A stretch of DNA of 64,000 bases from Catonia carolina (taxonomy: Eukaryota; Arthropoda; Insecta; Hemiptera; Achilidae). The stretch lies in contig JAQMRL010000003.1 in NCBI GenBank assembly GCA_035578175.1, forward strand, positions 99,059,969 to 99,123,968, written 5' to 3'. A program made the position numbers and the translations under genes. A model generated the notes under the pieces. It was given only the letters and a program-made list of their open reading frames with translations. It was not told the DNA's origin and searched no databases. Positions 13,901 through 28,900 of this stretch are shown here, piece by piece; the first letter of the stretch is position 1; each line of letters begins with the position of its first letter.

Positions 13901-16900
13901 CTATTTTGTAATCCTCTGTGTTTTTTCTTCCTCTTCCTTCTTTCTTCATCTTTTTGTTGGCCTACTGCTAACCTGCATCTGTTTCTCCCTCGACCACTTA
14001 TGCAACTGAATTCATCACGGACAGATGCGTCCTTTGTTTGAGGCTTAATATTTCGGCCTAGCAACTAGCGTGATGCTGGCAACGGCTTATGTATTTTCGA
14101 AACGAGGCTTTAAACTGTGCTTATGTCGGTTAATACAATTATTTATCATTGTGTTTGTGTATTTGCTAAACTGTCTGCTAACATATTAATAGTAATTCTT
14201 CGTCGGTCGCCATCTTGGGCTCACGCACATGTTCCTGCTGCTGGACTTCAGGCTATTGTGTTCGATAACAAGTAAGTGGACGTTTTATGTTTGTGATACT
14301 TAATTTAGATGCTCAAGTGGTCATTCTCCTGTGTTGTTTGTTTTCTTATGTTTTACTACCACGGTCTTGTACGCGGACCTCTGTAAATGCGTACTGGTCC
14401 TCCTATAAACATAATTTCGAGCCAAATTCCTTTTCTTACTTTACAAAACCATTCAGGCATTTTTACAAGGTGCTAACCTAAACAGGGTATGTTTAATCAA
14501 AAAAACATTTTACATTATAATTTTGTTAATATAAGTATTTTGAAATACTTGTTTGTTTACATTGCTAACGATACACACATCCTTTTGTACTAAGAGAACA
14601 CTTATGAGTGAAGTAACTACTTATAAGAGAATACTTATATGTCGCTAAAATTTTCCAGTGTTTACTTTTAAGTATACAGTTGATTTTATTCAATTACTAT
14701 CGACTGTTAACTTATACTTAAAAGTGTAAACTTAATCTGATAAGTAGTCTCTTAACAGTAGTTATTTATTTTTATTCAATAGACCCAATACTATACTACT
14801 TACTGATGTATATCATTGAATGCAATCTCTAAATTATTAAGATGAGTCATAGCAGTGTCTCTCTCTTTCAAAATAGCCTCTTTTTGACCTTCAAATTGTT
14901 TTTTCTCTTCTTCTTTTTGTGCCAACAGCTGTGAAATGGTTCTCTCATATTCTTCTAGAATCAATCTGTAACAAAAAAAATCTCTAAAACTCGAGGAGAA
15001 AATAATTTTCCATGTAATTTTTCTCTTCCAATAAACCAAACACAAAATGACCTTTTAATTACCATATAGGTCTGTCAGATGTTATTTTTCTTTTTGGAAA
15101 CTATTTTATTAATAATTTTAAACATTCACCCAAGACGTCTATAGTTAACCAATACCAAAAGATGTTCGCTTATTAGTGATTTAATAGAGTTTACATACTT
15201 ATTCAATAACTATACAATACAATATTGAATGTGTCAGCACTATAAGTATTTGGGAACGACATTGAATAACAGATACGATTATTCTCAAGAGATTAAAATA
15301 CGCATTAAACAGCTTGTTGGACATTTAATAGAATAAGTAAAGCATTCAAAACACACAACCTGAATATTAAAACAAAAAATGCGACAATCGCGATGGTATG
15401 ATTTCTCAGTTCTGTTTTAAGGTGGTGAGTCATGTTTATTATTGGACGCTTAATGATTTAATGAGTAAAAGACTCGAAATGTTTGAGATGTGGCTCTACA
15501 GAAGGATGTTGAGAGAGAGAAAGATCGTGTCTCTAATGAGGAGGTACTGAGGGGCATGGAGAAATCAAAATAAATCATGAAAACGATAAAGTTAAAAAAA
15601 AAAACAATACCCAAATACTGCAGATTACGTCTGCTAAAATGTAACGGTAGATGAATGAAATAAAAAATGTTATTAAATTCAAGAAATCTTTTTATACAAA
15701 AAAACCAAAATTCCACAAAACATTAAATCGCTACCGTGGTGACATTGAAAACATTAAGTATGATACATACCCAAGCTGTTGTTTGCTTTTTAATTTTTCT
15801 TGAAAATCTTTCTGTATTTTCTGTAAATTAGCTTCTTTCTCGTTATTTTCAGTCTGTAATCTTTCTACTTTCTGTTCAAGCTTCTCAATCTGTTCACTAC
15901 TGCCCTTCATTTTCTCCTTTAATACATAAATACAAACATGTCACAATTAGCTTATTCTTACGCTTAAATTCAAGATATATATTGCATAAAAAAAACTAAG
16001 CAATTTCACATTAAAAGCACCCAATACTGTAGCAAATTTTACATTTTCATAAATGTTTTTCCTCTTTTTCTGTATTATTCAATTTCAAAATAGTGTACAT
16101 GGACAGTACAACATTAAAATACATAATCATTTAAGTACAATGGAATAAATTACAAATATAAAGTTTCACGATTCTGGGAATTCGTTAACTATTTCTTCAC
16201 CTCTAGGACGAGCTTTGAATAAAATTATGATGTAATATTGCCGCAAAAAAAATTCACACCTTTTTTAAAAAAGGCTGTTAATAATTTAAAAAAAGATACA
16301 GTAAATATTGATTACTGTACAATATTCTATTTTGTTCTCTTGAATTTTTGTTTATATATACTAATAAATAGTCATAAAAATTTTGTGTAATAATTTTTTA
16401 CAATTTTAAAACCCTAAAAGTATGATTGCGTGTTGTATGGAATTTCGCGTATCCAAAATCAGGTCCGCTCCCTTTATTTTATTGAGCAGGGTTTTCCTGT
16501 AGAAAAGAGAATGAGAAACATAATTAGGGAACAATTAAATTACATTTTTGCTTTGAAAAACATGAATTACACACATATACAGATGCTAAAAAATAATTTT
16601 GAACTTTATTACTATATGCCTGCAGATTGCAGGCATCTGAAATGAAATTTTTACGACAAACATAAGGATGATGTAGAGAAGACTGTTATAGGAATGCAGA
16701 GATGAGGAAAGAGCTTAACATCTTCTCCATAGATGATAGGCTACTGCAAAATAAATTACAGTGGATAGAGCATGTGGAAAGAATGAGCAAGAATAGGATA
16801 CCTAAGCAGGTGGTGGGTTACAAACCAAAGGGAAGGAGAGACTGAGGACACTTGAAGGAGAAAAGATTTATTATCAGTAAAATAATTTTTACTGATCTGG

Positions 16901-19900
16901 CACTTACATAACACTTTTTTACAATAAATCATAAAAGTAGGTAATGAATACTTTTGAGATGTTTTAATAAATGTTTACCTTATAAACTTGTCCCTGTTTT
17001 TCCATGAGGTCTTGCAATTTTTGCATTTCCTTTTGGTAAACTTCTTGGCTAACTACAGTTCTTGGTCCACTTCTTGGTGTAACTGAATCTTTTTCCTAAA
17101 ATTGAACCACATAAAAACAATTAAGAAACCACTTAGGTCAAAAGTTATTCTACAGTAAAATAAATCAAAACGCTCTAATTAGACACAAAAATGAAAAAAG
17201 TCAATTAATTGAAATGGATAAATCATTATTAAGAATATTAAACTTACTTGTGATGTTAAACTTGAGGAACTTGTAGAAGGCGATTGTGGTTTCTTTTCAG
17301 TAGCAGGATTCTTCATCCGAGCTGCAGGTGAAGATTTTGTTTCTTGTATGGTGTTCTCCAATGATAATAAAGATGCTTTAAATAAAAATGATTTACATCA
17401 TTAGTTATAATTTATTTCTATTATGGCACTATACGTTAACTAATTTTGAAAAATAATAAAGCTTTACATTTTAATGATGGCCTGGATACAAAATTTCATT
17501 TTCAACCTCACAATATTATTGTGACAGATCAGATCCACAAGTGTAGTGTGAGTTATAATCAAAATGAGACAATACTTTGAAAACTACATATCATTATCGC
17601 AACAGGATATCCTGGTTTTAGCAAGTTTATGATAATAATTGAACAGTCCAACCAACCGATGATTATGTTGACAAAAAGTCCAAAGTTTATTAAATCCAAA
17701 AAATAAAAAAATGTACAGAAAAAATAATTTAAAATACAAATGTACAGTAAGACTTCGACTTACATGAGAGATACACTCTGCAAAATCATCGCATAATGTG
17801 AAATTTTTGTACTTGGGTTGTTAGGTTTAACCTTAGAACACCCGCTAATTGTCTGAAGTGTTGTTCATTAAACCTATTTGTTACATTATTTCCTTCGTTT
17901 TTTCAACCTTTATTTGAACTCATATTGTACGCAAAGTAACAACAAAAACAAGAAAATAAAGAGACCTACAAATTGTAGCACAATTGAACTAAACAACCTT
18001 ACACGACCGATATTTTTAACATACTGTTTAGAACAGAAGCAAATCCAAGATAAAATTCCAATGTAAAAATGGAGAGGGCAACTACTTTTAAGTTTTGAAA
18101 GCAATGATTCTTGGAATCAATAATTTATTAACAGAGTTAAGTTACTTTATATGCCTCATTTTCTCTCATTTTATGTAATATATCATTATTGAAACAAAAA
18201 ACCAAATGTTTTCAACAAATGACGGGAAGCGAGTCTAATGTTTTTAAATAATGTACGCATATGAGAGTAATTTTTATTGTTTTTTTTTTATTATATTTTT
18301 CTTAGAACTTTTGACTCCTTAAATTTGTAGTTGGAACAGACCACGAGGTGTAATCTGTATTGTTTACGACTATGATAATAATTGCCCACTTCATAGGTGT
18401 ACTGGCCAGTGGTAACTGGCTTCTATGCATGGTATCATGAGTTTGATTCACGGTCAGGTCAGTCATTCATCTTCTTTATAACAAAATCATCACCCAATAT
18501 AAAAATGTAATTTTTACCAAAACAATGCTTCAGCTTACTGCCCAAATTAACCCAGTTCAAACTGTTGATCTTATTTAGGCTATGCACAATTGATGGTGGG
18601 GGAGGCGACAAAACGTGCTACAGCTAGATCAGTTTAAATTGGAAACCGGTAAACATTGTACTTTTCTAGTAAGGAATTTTTTAACACATCTAATAGTGTT
18701 TACAGAAATAGAATATCATAAAAGGGAAATTTTCTATTCCCTCAATAGTGTGTAGGTAGCATTGATTGTTTGTTTTGAATGCAAGTCTATCCAGCTGGTG
18801 TGTAAGTCAACGTACTGTACGCGCGCCAGCTCATGATCTCTGTCGCCTGGGGAAGTGGGGCGGGTGGCGTAATAGAATGTGAGTAATATATTTGTCTTAT
18901 CGGGCAGTACAAAAACATTTAGTCATCCTTTAAATATTATTATTATGTCTATGTATTTATTTATTATAGGCCTACTTATTATTGCTTTTCACAACGGATA
19001 CATGTGTCACAATATACAGTTGTATATTTGTGCTTGTGCGTCTCGGATGTGTTAATCATTATTCATGATTTTTGATCACTAAAGTGATTTTTATTTTGAA
19101 AATTAAAGTGTGTTAATGTGCCAAAAGTTATTTGTTTTGTGTAAGGTAAATTTCAATGTGTATTTTTCATATCTTTTGTTTTATTTTAATATGTCTTTTC
19201 GGAAAAATAAAGCTGTAATTCATTCGGAAGGGCGACAAATTATTGCATCAGTTATAAAAAACTGTGATGAGGAATCGCGTAAAGGAGCGAAACTGCATCC
19301 CGTTAAAAAGGCTACCACAAAGGGCAGCACACTATTGTGGCGTGTCGGAACCGACTATTAAAAGGATACGGAAAGAAAATAGAACGCTTTTAGAGAAAGG
19401 TTTAGTTCAACGCCTTAGTACTCCTGGGAAACATAGAAAAACAAGACCTGATCACTCTGTAGTGAATGTGGATGATTTCGAAAGATGTGTAATCAGAAGA
19501 ATAATTCACGACTTTTATGCCAACGCAAAGAGAACACCTACCGTAATTCCTGAGGACTGCCTGACTCAAACTGTAAATAATTACTAAATATTAATAAATA
19601 CAATGAAAGAAAAGTAAAAGAGTTACTACGTATATTATAGAATAAATTGAAATAATAAAACAAAAGGTTATTTTATAATGACAAGAACATTATGATAAAT
19701 GTTTTTTTTATGAATAGTATAATCTTTCACTGCGTGCTGTAACAGAAATTCCTCACACGGATCACGAGCTGACGCGCTTATAGTACATGCATGTTCTTTA
19801 GTTTGTGTTGAAGGTATGACGATTCTGTTATGGAATTTGCCCTTGGTGGTATTAGACCAGTTCATTTTACTGTTCAGGAGGGGGTTTACCATCACCCAGT

Positions 19901-22900
19901 CAAAAAAATTAACACTTTGTAAGGTTGCAAGGGAATTTCAACGGCTTCCTTCTTACCGGATGTGCAGAATTGTTCAGAAAACGTCATTGTAGAGAAAAGA
20001 ATTTCCTACATTACAGTTGCTTACAGCTGTAACCGAGATGTAATAATGGCTCTGTGATGTCACCGTAAAGAATGTAAAATACCACCCCTTCACCTTCCAA
20101 AATGGACTCATTTTGAACATTTTGTAACTTCGTCAAATATTTACGGAAATTTATTTATTCAGTAAACTCTTTTCTACAAAACATATTTTATAAATTTTTT
20201 TGCTGAAATTTAAAGCCCGTTTTACTACAAAATCTAAAGTAAACATAAAAAATTTTGAGCCTTTAACGCAATTTTCATGTTATTATACTCAAAAGGGGCG
20301 TAACGTATAATATGACTCAGCAGTATTCTTTTCAGAATTTTTCATCAGTAATGATGTTAGAAAAAACAGTTGTTTTGAGAGCGCATTTTGATTTTTGCAA
20401 TCCTTTTGTTTTACGACAAGCAGTCCGAAAACAATGCTTCAGCTCATTACTGCTCAAATTAAAGAAAAAAACAAATACTCACTGTCTTCACTTAATTCAT
20501 CCTCAGCAGTAGCAGGTCCTGCTTCACTTCGATTAATATCCGAATTATTTGATCGAGATTCCTGTAAAAAGATTATAATCAATTATTTATTGATTTTTAT
20601 TATCAATGGCAGAAATTACCGGCAAATGCAAACATATTGACTTTTTCCTTCTACCAGATTCAAGAAAGTTGATTTTGGAGACTTACTATAACAGTACCAA
20701 AGATCACTTCACTTGCACTTTGGATTTTGACACACCTCTGGGCTAAAAGCACTTTAGTCACTTAACATCTTTTCTTTCACACCCAATTTTTAACACTTAA
20801 GCCTGAGCTATAAGAACATGGTATGTCACAGTATCCTGGGGGTTAGAGTAAACTTTAAAAAATTCTAAAAGATTTATTTTCTATCATATCTTAATGATTT
20901 TTGCATCAAATTGATTAAAAAAATCAGAAAGTTTATTACTATTAATTTACATTGACATTATTATTATTATTATACAGACTTAATTTATGAGTTATCTAAA
21001 CAGATAGCAAAAAATTATGAAAAAAGAAATTGTTACATGCCACACACTACCTATTTTTTGAGTATTACAATCCTAAACACTAATAAAAAACAGTTTACAT
21101 AAATTGTACGGAAAGACAATGAAATAAACTACACACTAAAAATGTTTGAGTACTAAAATTTAAAATTTTTTACACATAACTAGCCTTTATATGAAACACT
21201 CACTAACACATTTTAAAATAAGGTAATAAATACCAAGTCAACAGGAGCAGTAAGAGAAATTGCTCGACTGGTGGGAGTGGCGAAGTACACAGCAAACTCC
21301 CACTCGCCTAAATTTATGATGCTTATTATAACACTACACTACCCATAAGCCATCAATTGAACAAAAGCTGTAGAAAACCAACACGGCAGATGACGCCAAT
21401 TGGTGTTAGCCATCTCTAAGTATTAACCCCTTACTGGTTTTTGCCGGAATATTCCGGCGTACGAGAAGTGCATAAAAAGGGCCACTGACGGAATATTCCG
21501 ACGATAGATTTTGTCCAGTTTTAAAACGTCAGTTGTCGGACTATTCCGTCGTAACTATTGCGTATCTCTTTGTATAGCTATTTTAGTTCTATATTCTAAC
21601 ACATATAGCGCTAGTAAATATTTTTGTAGAAGTCTATCTTCGAAATAACGTTGCTATTCTGCTACCGGTTCTCGGACAGTTTTAGGTTAGTGTTAGCCAG
21701 CCCACATGTTAACTATTGTAAAGAGTTAGTGTAGTTTTGTTGAGTATTATATGTATTGTTAAGAGTTTAGTGTTTAGTGTAAAACAGTGTAGTGTAATTA
21801 TTATAATTTCTAACATAGGGAAAATGACACATGACTTCAAAATGACGCAAAACTTCAGTCACCAAAAGCAGTTATGACAGGTTAGGTATCCATATCTTAT
21901 TATTGTAATAACATCTAAACTGCATGCAAAATACCAGTGTTTGTTACTTAATAAGCCATAACTAGGATATACAAAACTTTCTATGCAATAAAAAAAATAG
22001 AGCAACTTAGTATCATTTTCTAAAAAAAAAAGAAACCGGTAAGGGGTTAATAAACTATTTGGTCTGACCACCCATCACTAAAATTAAAATGGTCTGGCTG
22101 ATGTAAACCCAAAAAATCTTTTTTGTTCTGGTTAAGAAGAAAAATAAAAACAAACCAAGAGAAAATGAACACAGATTTTTTTTTACTAAACTGTCTCAAC
22201 TTTGTCGTGATGAAAAATACTTACAGCAGTGTCTGCTGTGGCACATGGTGTTAATGAAATAAGTTTAGCGTCTCCTTCTAAGATAGGGTTTTTCATTGGT
22301 GTTCTAAATTCAGGAGATTCTTCTTGACTGAAAAAAAATACAAAAATAAATACTCATTTACAAATAAATTTTTTAAATGCATCCTGCCAACCCATTAATA
22401 TAAATTACAACATAAATGAAATTTATCTCCTTACCTTTGATTGCTTTTTAAGTTTAAAAAACTCATGTGGGTTTCGGTGGTACCACCTTCTTCAGAGCAA
22501 TATATTAAAATTCTTAAAAAGCAACCAAAAGTAAGGTGTTAAATTTCATTTATTGTAAAAATAAATACACTTACAAAAAAACAAATGTCAAAATCAAGTA
22601 AAAAATACAAATACTCTAACAAATAAAAGAAATTCTATATTCCACTTCTGCCTTGTATACAAGGATTCCTGCCTGAGTCAGGAAACAGATATTATAGACC
22701 ATTCTCTACAACATTCCAACTCAACCATTCTTTCAATTTTCATGCTTCAACTCCAATATCTTCCATCAATTCATCTTTTCATAACTTCTGTTCTTCCTCT
22801 TACCACCAATTTTAATATTTAGGATTGTTTTTTTATGATTTTATTCCCGAAAAACTCAACCTAGTATCCCTATTTATAAAAGAATTGTCTTTTTCTTCTA

Positions 22901-25900
22901 TAATGTTAATATTACCAGCCAAAGTTAATATGGCCGACAACAAGATCATATAAAAATAATCTGAAATAATACATTTGAAAAAAAGAAAATTTTGTTTAAA
23001 TTATTATTGAGTAAATACAACGTTATTTAATGAATTTAGTTATTTGATCATTGAACACTACTAATTTTAATACAATAAACTGTGTTCTAACACAAGTAAC
23101 ATTCCTTTTGTTCATGGAAATCTTACAAAAAAATCTGGTTTGAAACACTCACACAACTTTCTCTTGCCAATGCAAATAATTAACAATAAACCTAATATTA
23201 GTAATAAAACATAGAAATAAACAAAAAAACAAACTTCAATAAACATAGCCTAATTTTCATCATGAGTGAAAGACGCAAAATGTAAATCAACCCGTTTGGC
23301 TAAAATTGCGGAAAATAATTTTTTCACGCTTAACTACGCTAAGTAGAGAAAAATTCTCTTAATAATCTTAATTCTCTTGTAGATCTTGTAATTTCCTATA
23401 AATTTGATTATAATTTATTTGATTATATTTTTTTGATGTAAAATGCATAATAAGGCTGAAATCTTTTAAAAAATCGATTTTTTTACATGATTTCATGAGA
23501 AAAAAAACAAAACAAATCGCTAATTAACGCTAAACTAAGCATTATAAAAAATGTTTGAAATAAAAGTTGCAGGATTTTAAATTCTCTACAACTTTTATTA
23601 TGTATGTTATTGTGCTAAAATGCATATTAGCAAATTGTTTACGAGAAAACAGCCTCACCAAGAATTTCAGCATAAATGGCGCCTACCTTATCTTGTAGAG
23701 AATAAAAAATTTAGTAAATGAGGCGATTTTAAAAAAATTGTAGGAGCTGTTTTTGAGAAAATCGCAAAACAGAGAAAAATTACATGAATAAACTACTACT
23801 TCCGGTTGACCAATTTTGATGAAAATGTTTGTGTCGGGTCCTCTAGTGGTATGTAACTTAAGTTTCGAGTTTCAAGTTTGTACGATGTTCCGTTCTTGAG
23901 ATATCTTGTTTATACACACACCAATCGCTAAAAACATGTTTTTTTGGGTTCAGGGGGCCTGAAAACAAGTAGATCCGGTGAAAACTCTATTTCGAAAAAT
24001 CGACACGAAAACAATACTTTCCTTCCGTTCATATAGGCAAGAGAAAGTAAAAAAAAAAAAAAACACCATTTATACATAAATACTGAAACTAATAACAAAA
24101 TTTCCATTACGTACTTTTAAAATAGCCATCAACTTTGAGTGCGTATTAGGCGGGATTGAATGCGTGTTAAGCAGAAACATAAACACGTGTTTTACATATT
24201 AATCAAGGGATTTCATGAAAACCACGTTTTAAACAGAAAATTGTTTTAGCCATGAGCATATTAAACGGATACTACTGTACAATACTATTTAAGGTTTTTA
24301 TACACAATATATAAATAGCAGATACTTAAAACTCAGGTGATTTACTCTGTAAGAATTAAATTATACATTTTCAGTTAAAAAAATGTAAATCTGCTGCACA
24401 AGCAGAAAAATACATTGTTAATTGAATTCAAAAACCAAAAAGTCATTCTACAGAAAGAAAATTTATAAAAAATAGCCTATATTCACTTCATAATTAAATT
24501 AAAACATTATGATGAGTACTGAAAAGGTGTTATTAGGTAACTAAAATTCCTTAAAACAACAACATGCAAGGTTAAAAATAATTCTAAAATTAATATTTTT
24601 TAACAATTATCTTACCAAAGACATTTTTATGAGAAATTTTTATATGAGAAAGTTTAAAATATTTAACAATATTCACAAAACAATATTTAACTATTTAAAT
24701 TAAATATTTAACATTACAAAACCGCCTTCACTTTCAAAATGAATGTTAAACTTGGTCCTTTAAATTTTACCTACATACTATATAGAATAAATTTTTATAA
24801 TCAGTAATAGAATACACATTTGGAAACAAGACTTGTTTACAAACCATAAAAGGTATCATTTCACAACCTGTTCTTAAAAAAAATAATCAAACTACACACA
24901 CATACAAGAATATCTCTTTGTAGTGTAGTACAATGCCACACAGTTCTTTCACTCTCATTGTACACTTTTATTATTTAAACACGAGCAACCTTGACCTTGT
25001 AATATACAGACCATTTTCAGAAACTCTTCAAAATATAACATGCGACCTATTTACATGAAGTAACTAAAAATAAAATATGGTTTTACTATACAGGGTGATT
25101 CACGAAGATATGCAGAAACTTTAGGAAGGAGCTCATTGTACATGTAAAAATAATGAGAAAAGTTTATATAAACATGGGTCCGGAAATGCTTCGTTTCCGA
25201 GTTAACGGCTAGCGAAAGTTTCACCCGGATTTCAGCTCACCAGGTGAAATGAGGTCTTCCTGGAATTCTGGTAAGGTAGATTAAGGGGCGAATTCAATCA
25301 TTTCTTATCATTTTTGATCAGATAAATTGAATAAAACAGGTCCCAGAATTATAAGTTAAATAGTTTTTATGAAAACCAGTGTCAAATGCAAAAAATGGAG
25401 TGAAAAACACATTTTTTCATCTTTGGGCAAGAATAACTTTGTTATTTCACCAAGAAACAGTTAAAATTTTTGAATAAAACAAGTAGAAAATTTTATTCTG
25501 AACAAACCGGTGTAAATTAAGTACACAAAGCGAATAGATGTTTGATTAAATGAATTTTTATTCATAAGAGTACAAAGTAAAATTAACGGGAAAAACTAAG
25601 ATGAAAAAATGTGTTTTTTTTTCACTCCATTTTTTGCATTTGACAGTGGTTTTCTCAAAAACTATTTAACTTACAGTTCTGGGACCTGTTTTATTCAATT
25701 TATCAGGTCAAAAACCTTAAGAAACGATTGAATTCGCCTCTTAACCTACCTTACAAGAATTTCAGAAAGACCTCATTTCACCTGGTGAGCTGAAATCCGG
25801 GTGAAATCTTTCGCTTGCCATAACTCGGTAACGAAGCATTTCCGGACCCATGTTTATATAAACTTTTTTCATTATTTTTATATGTACAATGGGCTCCCAA

Positions 25901-28900
25901 AGTTTCTGCATATCTTTGTGAATCACCCTGTATAATTAAATAAAATCTGGTGACCAAAAACTCACACAACTTTCTCCTGCCAATGTAAAATGAAAATCAA
26001 CCATAGTTCGACTTAAAAATCTGGTGCGAAACAATCACAAAACTTTCTCTTGAAACAATCACAAAACTTTCTCTTGCCAATGCAATAATGAACAATAAAA
26101 CCGAAAATTAGTAATAAACAAAAAACTAACCTCAATAAACATAACCTAATTTTAATCATAACTTAAAAGACGCAAAATCAAAATCAACCTCAGTTTGGCT
26201 TAAAAATACGGAAAATCACTCTTTTATGCTAAACTAGGCTCTGTAGAGAAAAACACTCTCAATAAAAATTGTAGATCGATTAATTTCCTATAAATTTAAT
26301 TATATACTTTTGTCTTAAAATGCGAAAGGCTGAAATCTTACAAAATCGATTTTTTTACAAATTTTTGTGAGAAAAAAACAGAAAATCACTAATTACCCCT
26401 AAACTAAGCGTTACACAAAAAAATGTTTGAAATAAAAGTTGTAGGAATTAAAATTTTCTACAACTTTTATTATATACATTTGTGTGCTAAAATGCATATT
26501 AAAGCCACATACAATCTTAAAACAACTATTTTTTTACGAGAAAACAGCCTCTTTAAGAATTTCAGCAGACATGGCGCCTACCCTATCTTGTAGAGCATAA
26601 AAAAAGTAGTTAACAATTTTTTTACGAGAAAACAGCCTCTTTACAAATTTCAACAGACATGGCACCTACCCTATGTTGTAGAGCATAAAAAAAGTAAACT
26701 ATTTTTTTAAAAATTGTACGAGCTGTTTTAAAGAAAATCGCAAGAAACTGAAAAATGACACGAATAGACTTCTACTTCCGATTGACCGATTTTGATGAAA
26801 ATGTTCGTGTTGGGTCGTCTAGTGATATCTAACTTAAGTTTCAAGTTTGTATGATGTTCCGTTCTTGAGATATTCTGTTCACACACACACACACAGACCA
26901 ATCGCTAAAAACATGTTTTTGGGTTCAGGGGGTCTGAAAACGTGTAGATCCGGTGAAAACTCGATTTTGAAAAATCGACATGAAAACAATACTTTCCTTC
27001 CTATATATTCATATAGGCAAGAGAAAGTAAAAATACAGGAAATCACTAATTGATGCTAAACTAAGGTATTTAGAAGAAAATGATTGAAATAAGTAGTATA
27101 ATTATTTTTATTTCCTGTAACTTTAATTACATATACATTTGTCATAAAATTCACACTAAGAATCCAATATTAAAAATCCCATTTTTTACAGATTTTGATG
27201 AAAACATACACAAAATCACTAACTGACGCTAAACTAAGCGTTGAATACAAAAATTTTTGGAATGAAAGTTGTAAGTGTTTTAATGTTCTATAACTTTTGC
27301 TCAAGAATGCTCATTATGACCGCAATCTTCCAATGAGAGTACAGGCCCCCCAAGAATTTCAGTACACATGGCGCTTATTTATAGAGCATAACAAGTGTAG
27401 TAAATGAGGCAATTTTTAAAAAACTCCTAACAACCGTTTTTGCGAAAATCATGAAAAAGTGAAAAAACCACACCAATAAAATACTACTGTTTGGTTAACC
27501 TATTTTGATTAAAATATTCATGTCCGGTCTGGTTGAAATACAAACTTTACAGGTAATAAAACATATGTGTAGTAGTCGTGTACATTCAAATACGATAAGC
27601 TAATTTTAAAATACAAAAATAGAAGTTAGAATTTTTTTTTTGAGCGTAAAGGGTGAAGTAAAGTTTAAAATAAGGTTTCAAGTCAACAGGACAGTTTCAG
27701 CAGTAAGAGGCGAAGTACACAGCAAACTCCTACCAACCTAAATTTATTGTGAAAAAAGTAAAGCAATTACCTCTGTACAGGTATCCTTTTTGCGTCTGGT
27801 GTAAAAGGTACTTCTGTATTTGACAAAACCTGTCCAACTAGTGGATCAAATTTGACATAAAGTGACTGCCTGGCTAATTGACTAAGTTTCGAAAAGTTAT
27901 GGTCACCAGCTTGAGATAAATAATCTAAATCGAATTGGAATGCTGAAAGAAAAAAAAATAGTTTTAATTAATATCCGACTATTAAACATAATACAAACAA
28001 AAACATTTTTTCATTTGATTAATTTTCTTCGTTACTAACGCATGTGAAGATAAGTAATAACTTCTGATTGTTGTTTACTTTATTTATATTTAGACTCCGT
28101 TTATGCATGCGACAGTCGTCACAATATTTATTTCACGTCATTGTGACAGGAGACATGAAATAAACGTACAGCGATAACTTTATCGCACCTCGAAACACAT
28201 AGACACATGGGTATTAGTTCTACCATAAGAAATCAGTGTGTATGAAATAATGACATTCTAACAAATACTAGGACAAACTGAAAGCAGAGGCAGTTTGTAT
28301 ACCTGAAAGCAACACGCTTTTGTTGTCGTGTGAATAAAACAGTCCCATCTAACTTAATGCATATTGGATTCCCCCGCTACATACCTGTCCCTGTGATAGA
28401 AGTATTACAGTCGCTTGCACAAACAGTCCTATTCAACACAATTCACTAAGGAATCACAGAGACAGAAATGTTTCCTGTCGCGACGACAACTATCACGTGC
28501 ACAAACGGGGCCTTACTGTCACAAAGAATTTCATTTTATTGTTTTAGAAAAGCGCATTTTTCCCAAAATACTCCTGAAGATTAAATTTGTTACAAAATAG
28601 AAAATTTTAGCCATGAGCAGTACTAATTTCCCAGTGGTACCAATGTCATGTTAGTACAGTAAACATTCGGTTATTCAAACCACAGACTCAGAATCTGTTA
28701 CTCTGAAAAAAAAATTGAGTTCTATAGGCAGAGTGTGAATTGTACAGTGTGTTTGCGCATTATAAGCGATATAGCCATGTTCTAAATTGTCACTGGACAA
28801 GCTGCAAACTCTTCATTACTGTGCCTACAGCATGTGTATGAATATCACATGCTTACACATGATGAGTTACTTCAGTAGCAGATCCAGCCACAGGCATTTC

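Noticed and set aside
14190..14290. GC-richer patch as a promoter or first exon
   Set aside because: No TATA, no open frame and no consistent donor; the contrast in composition alone is too weak.
19668..19895. 75-codon minus-strand frame
   Set aside because: No domain, no splice context; probably chance.
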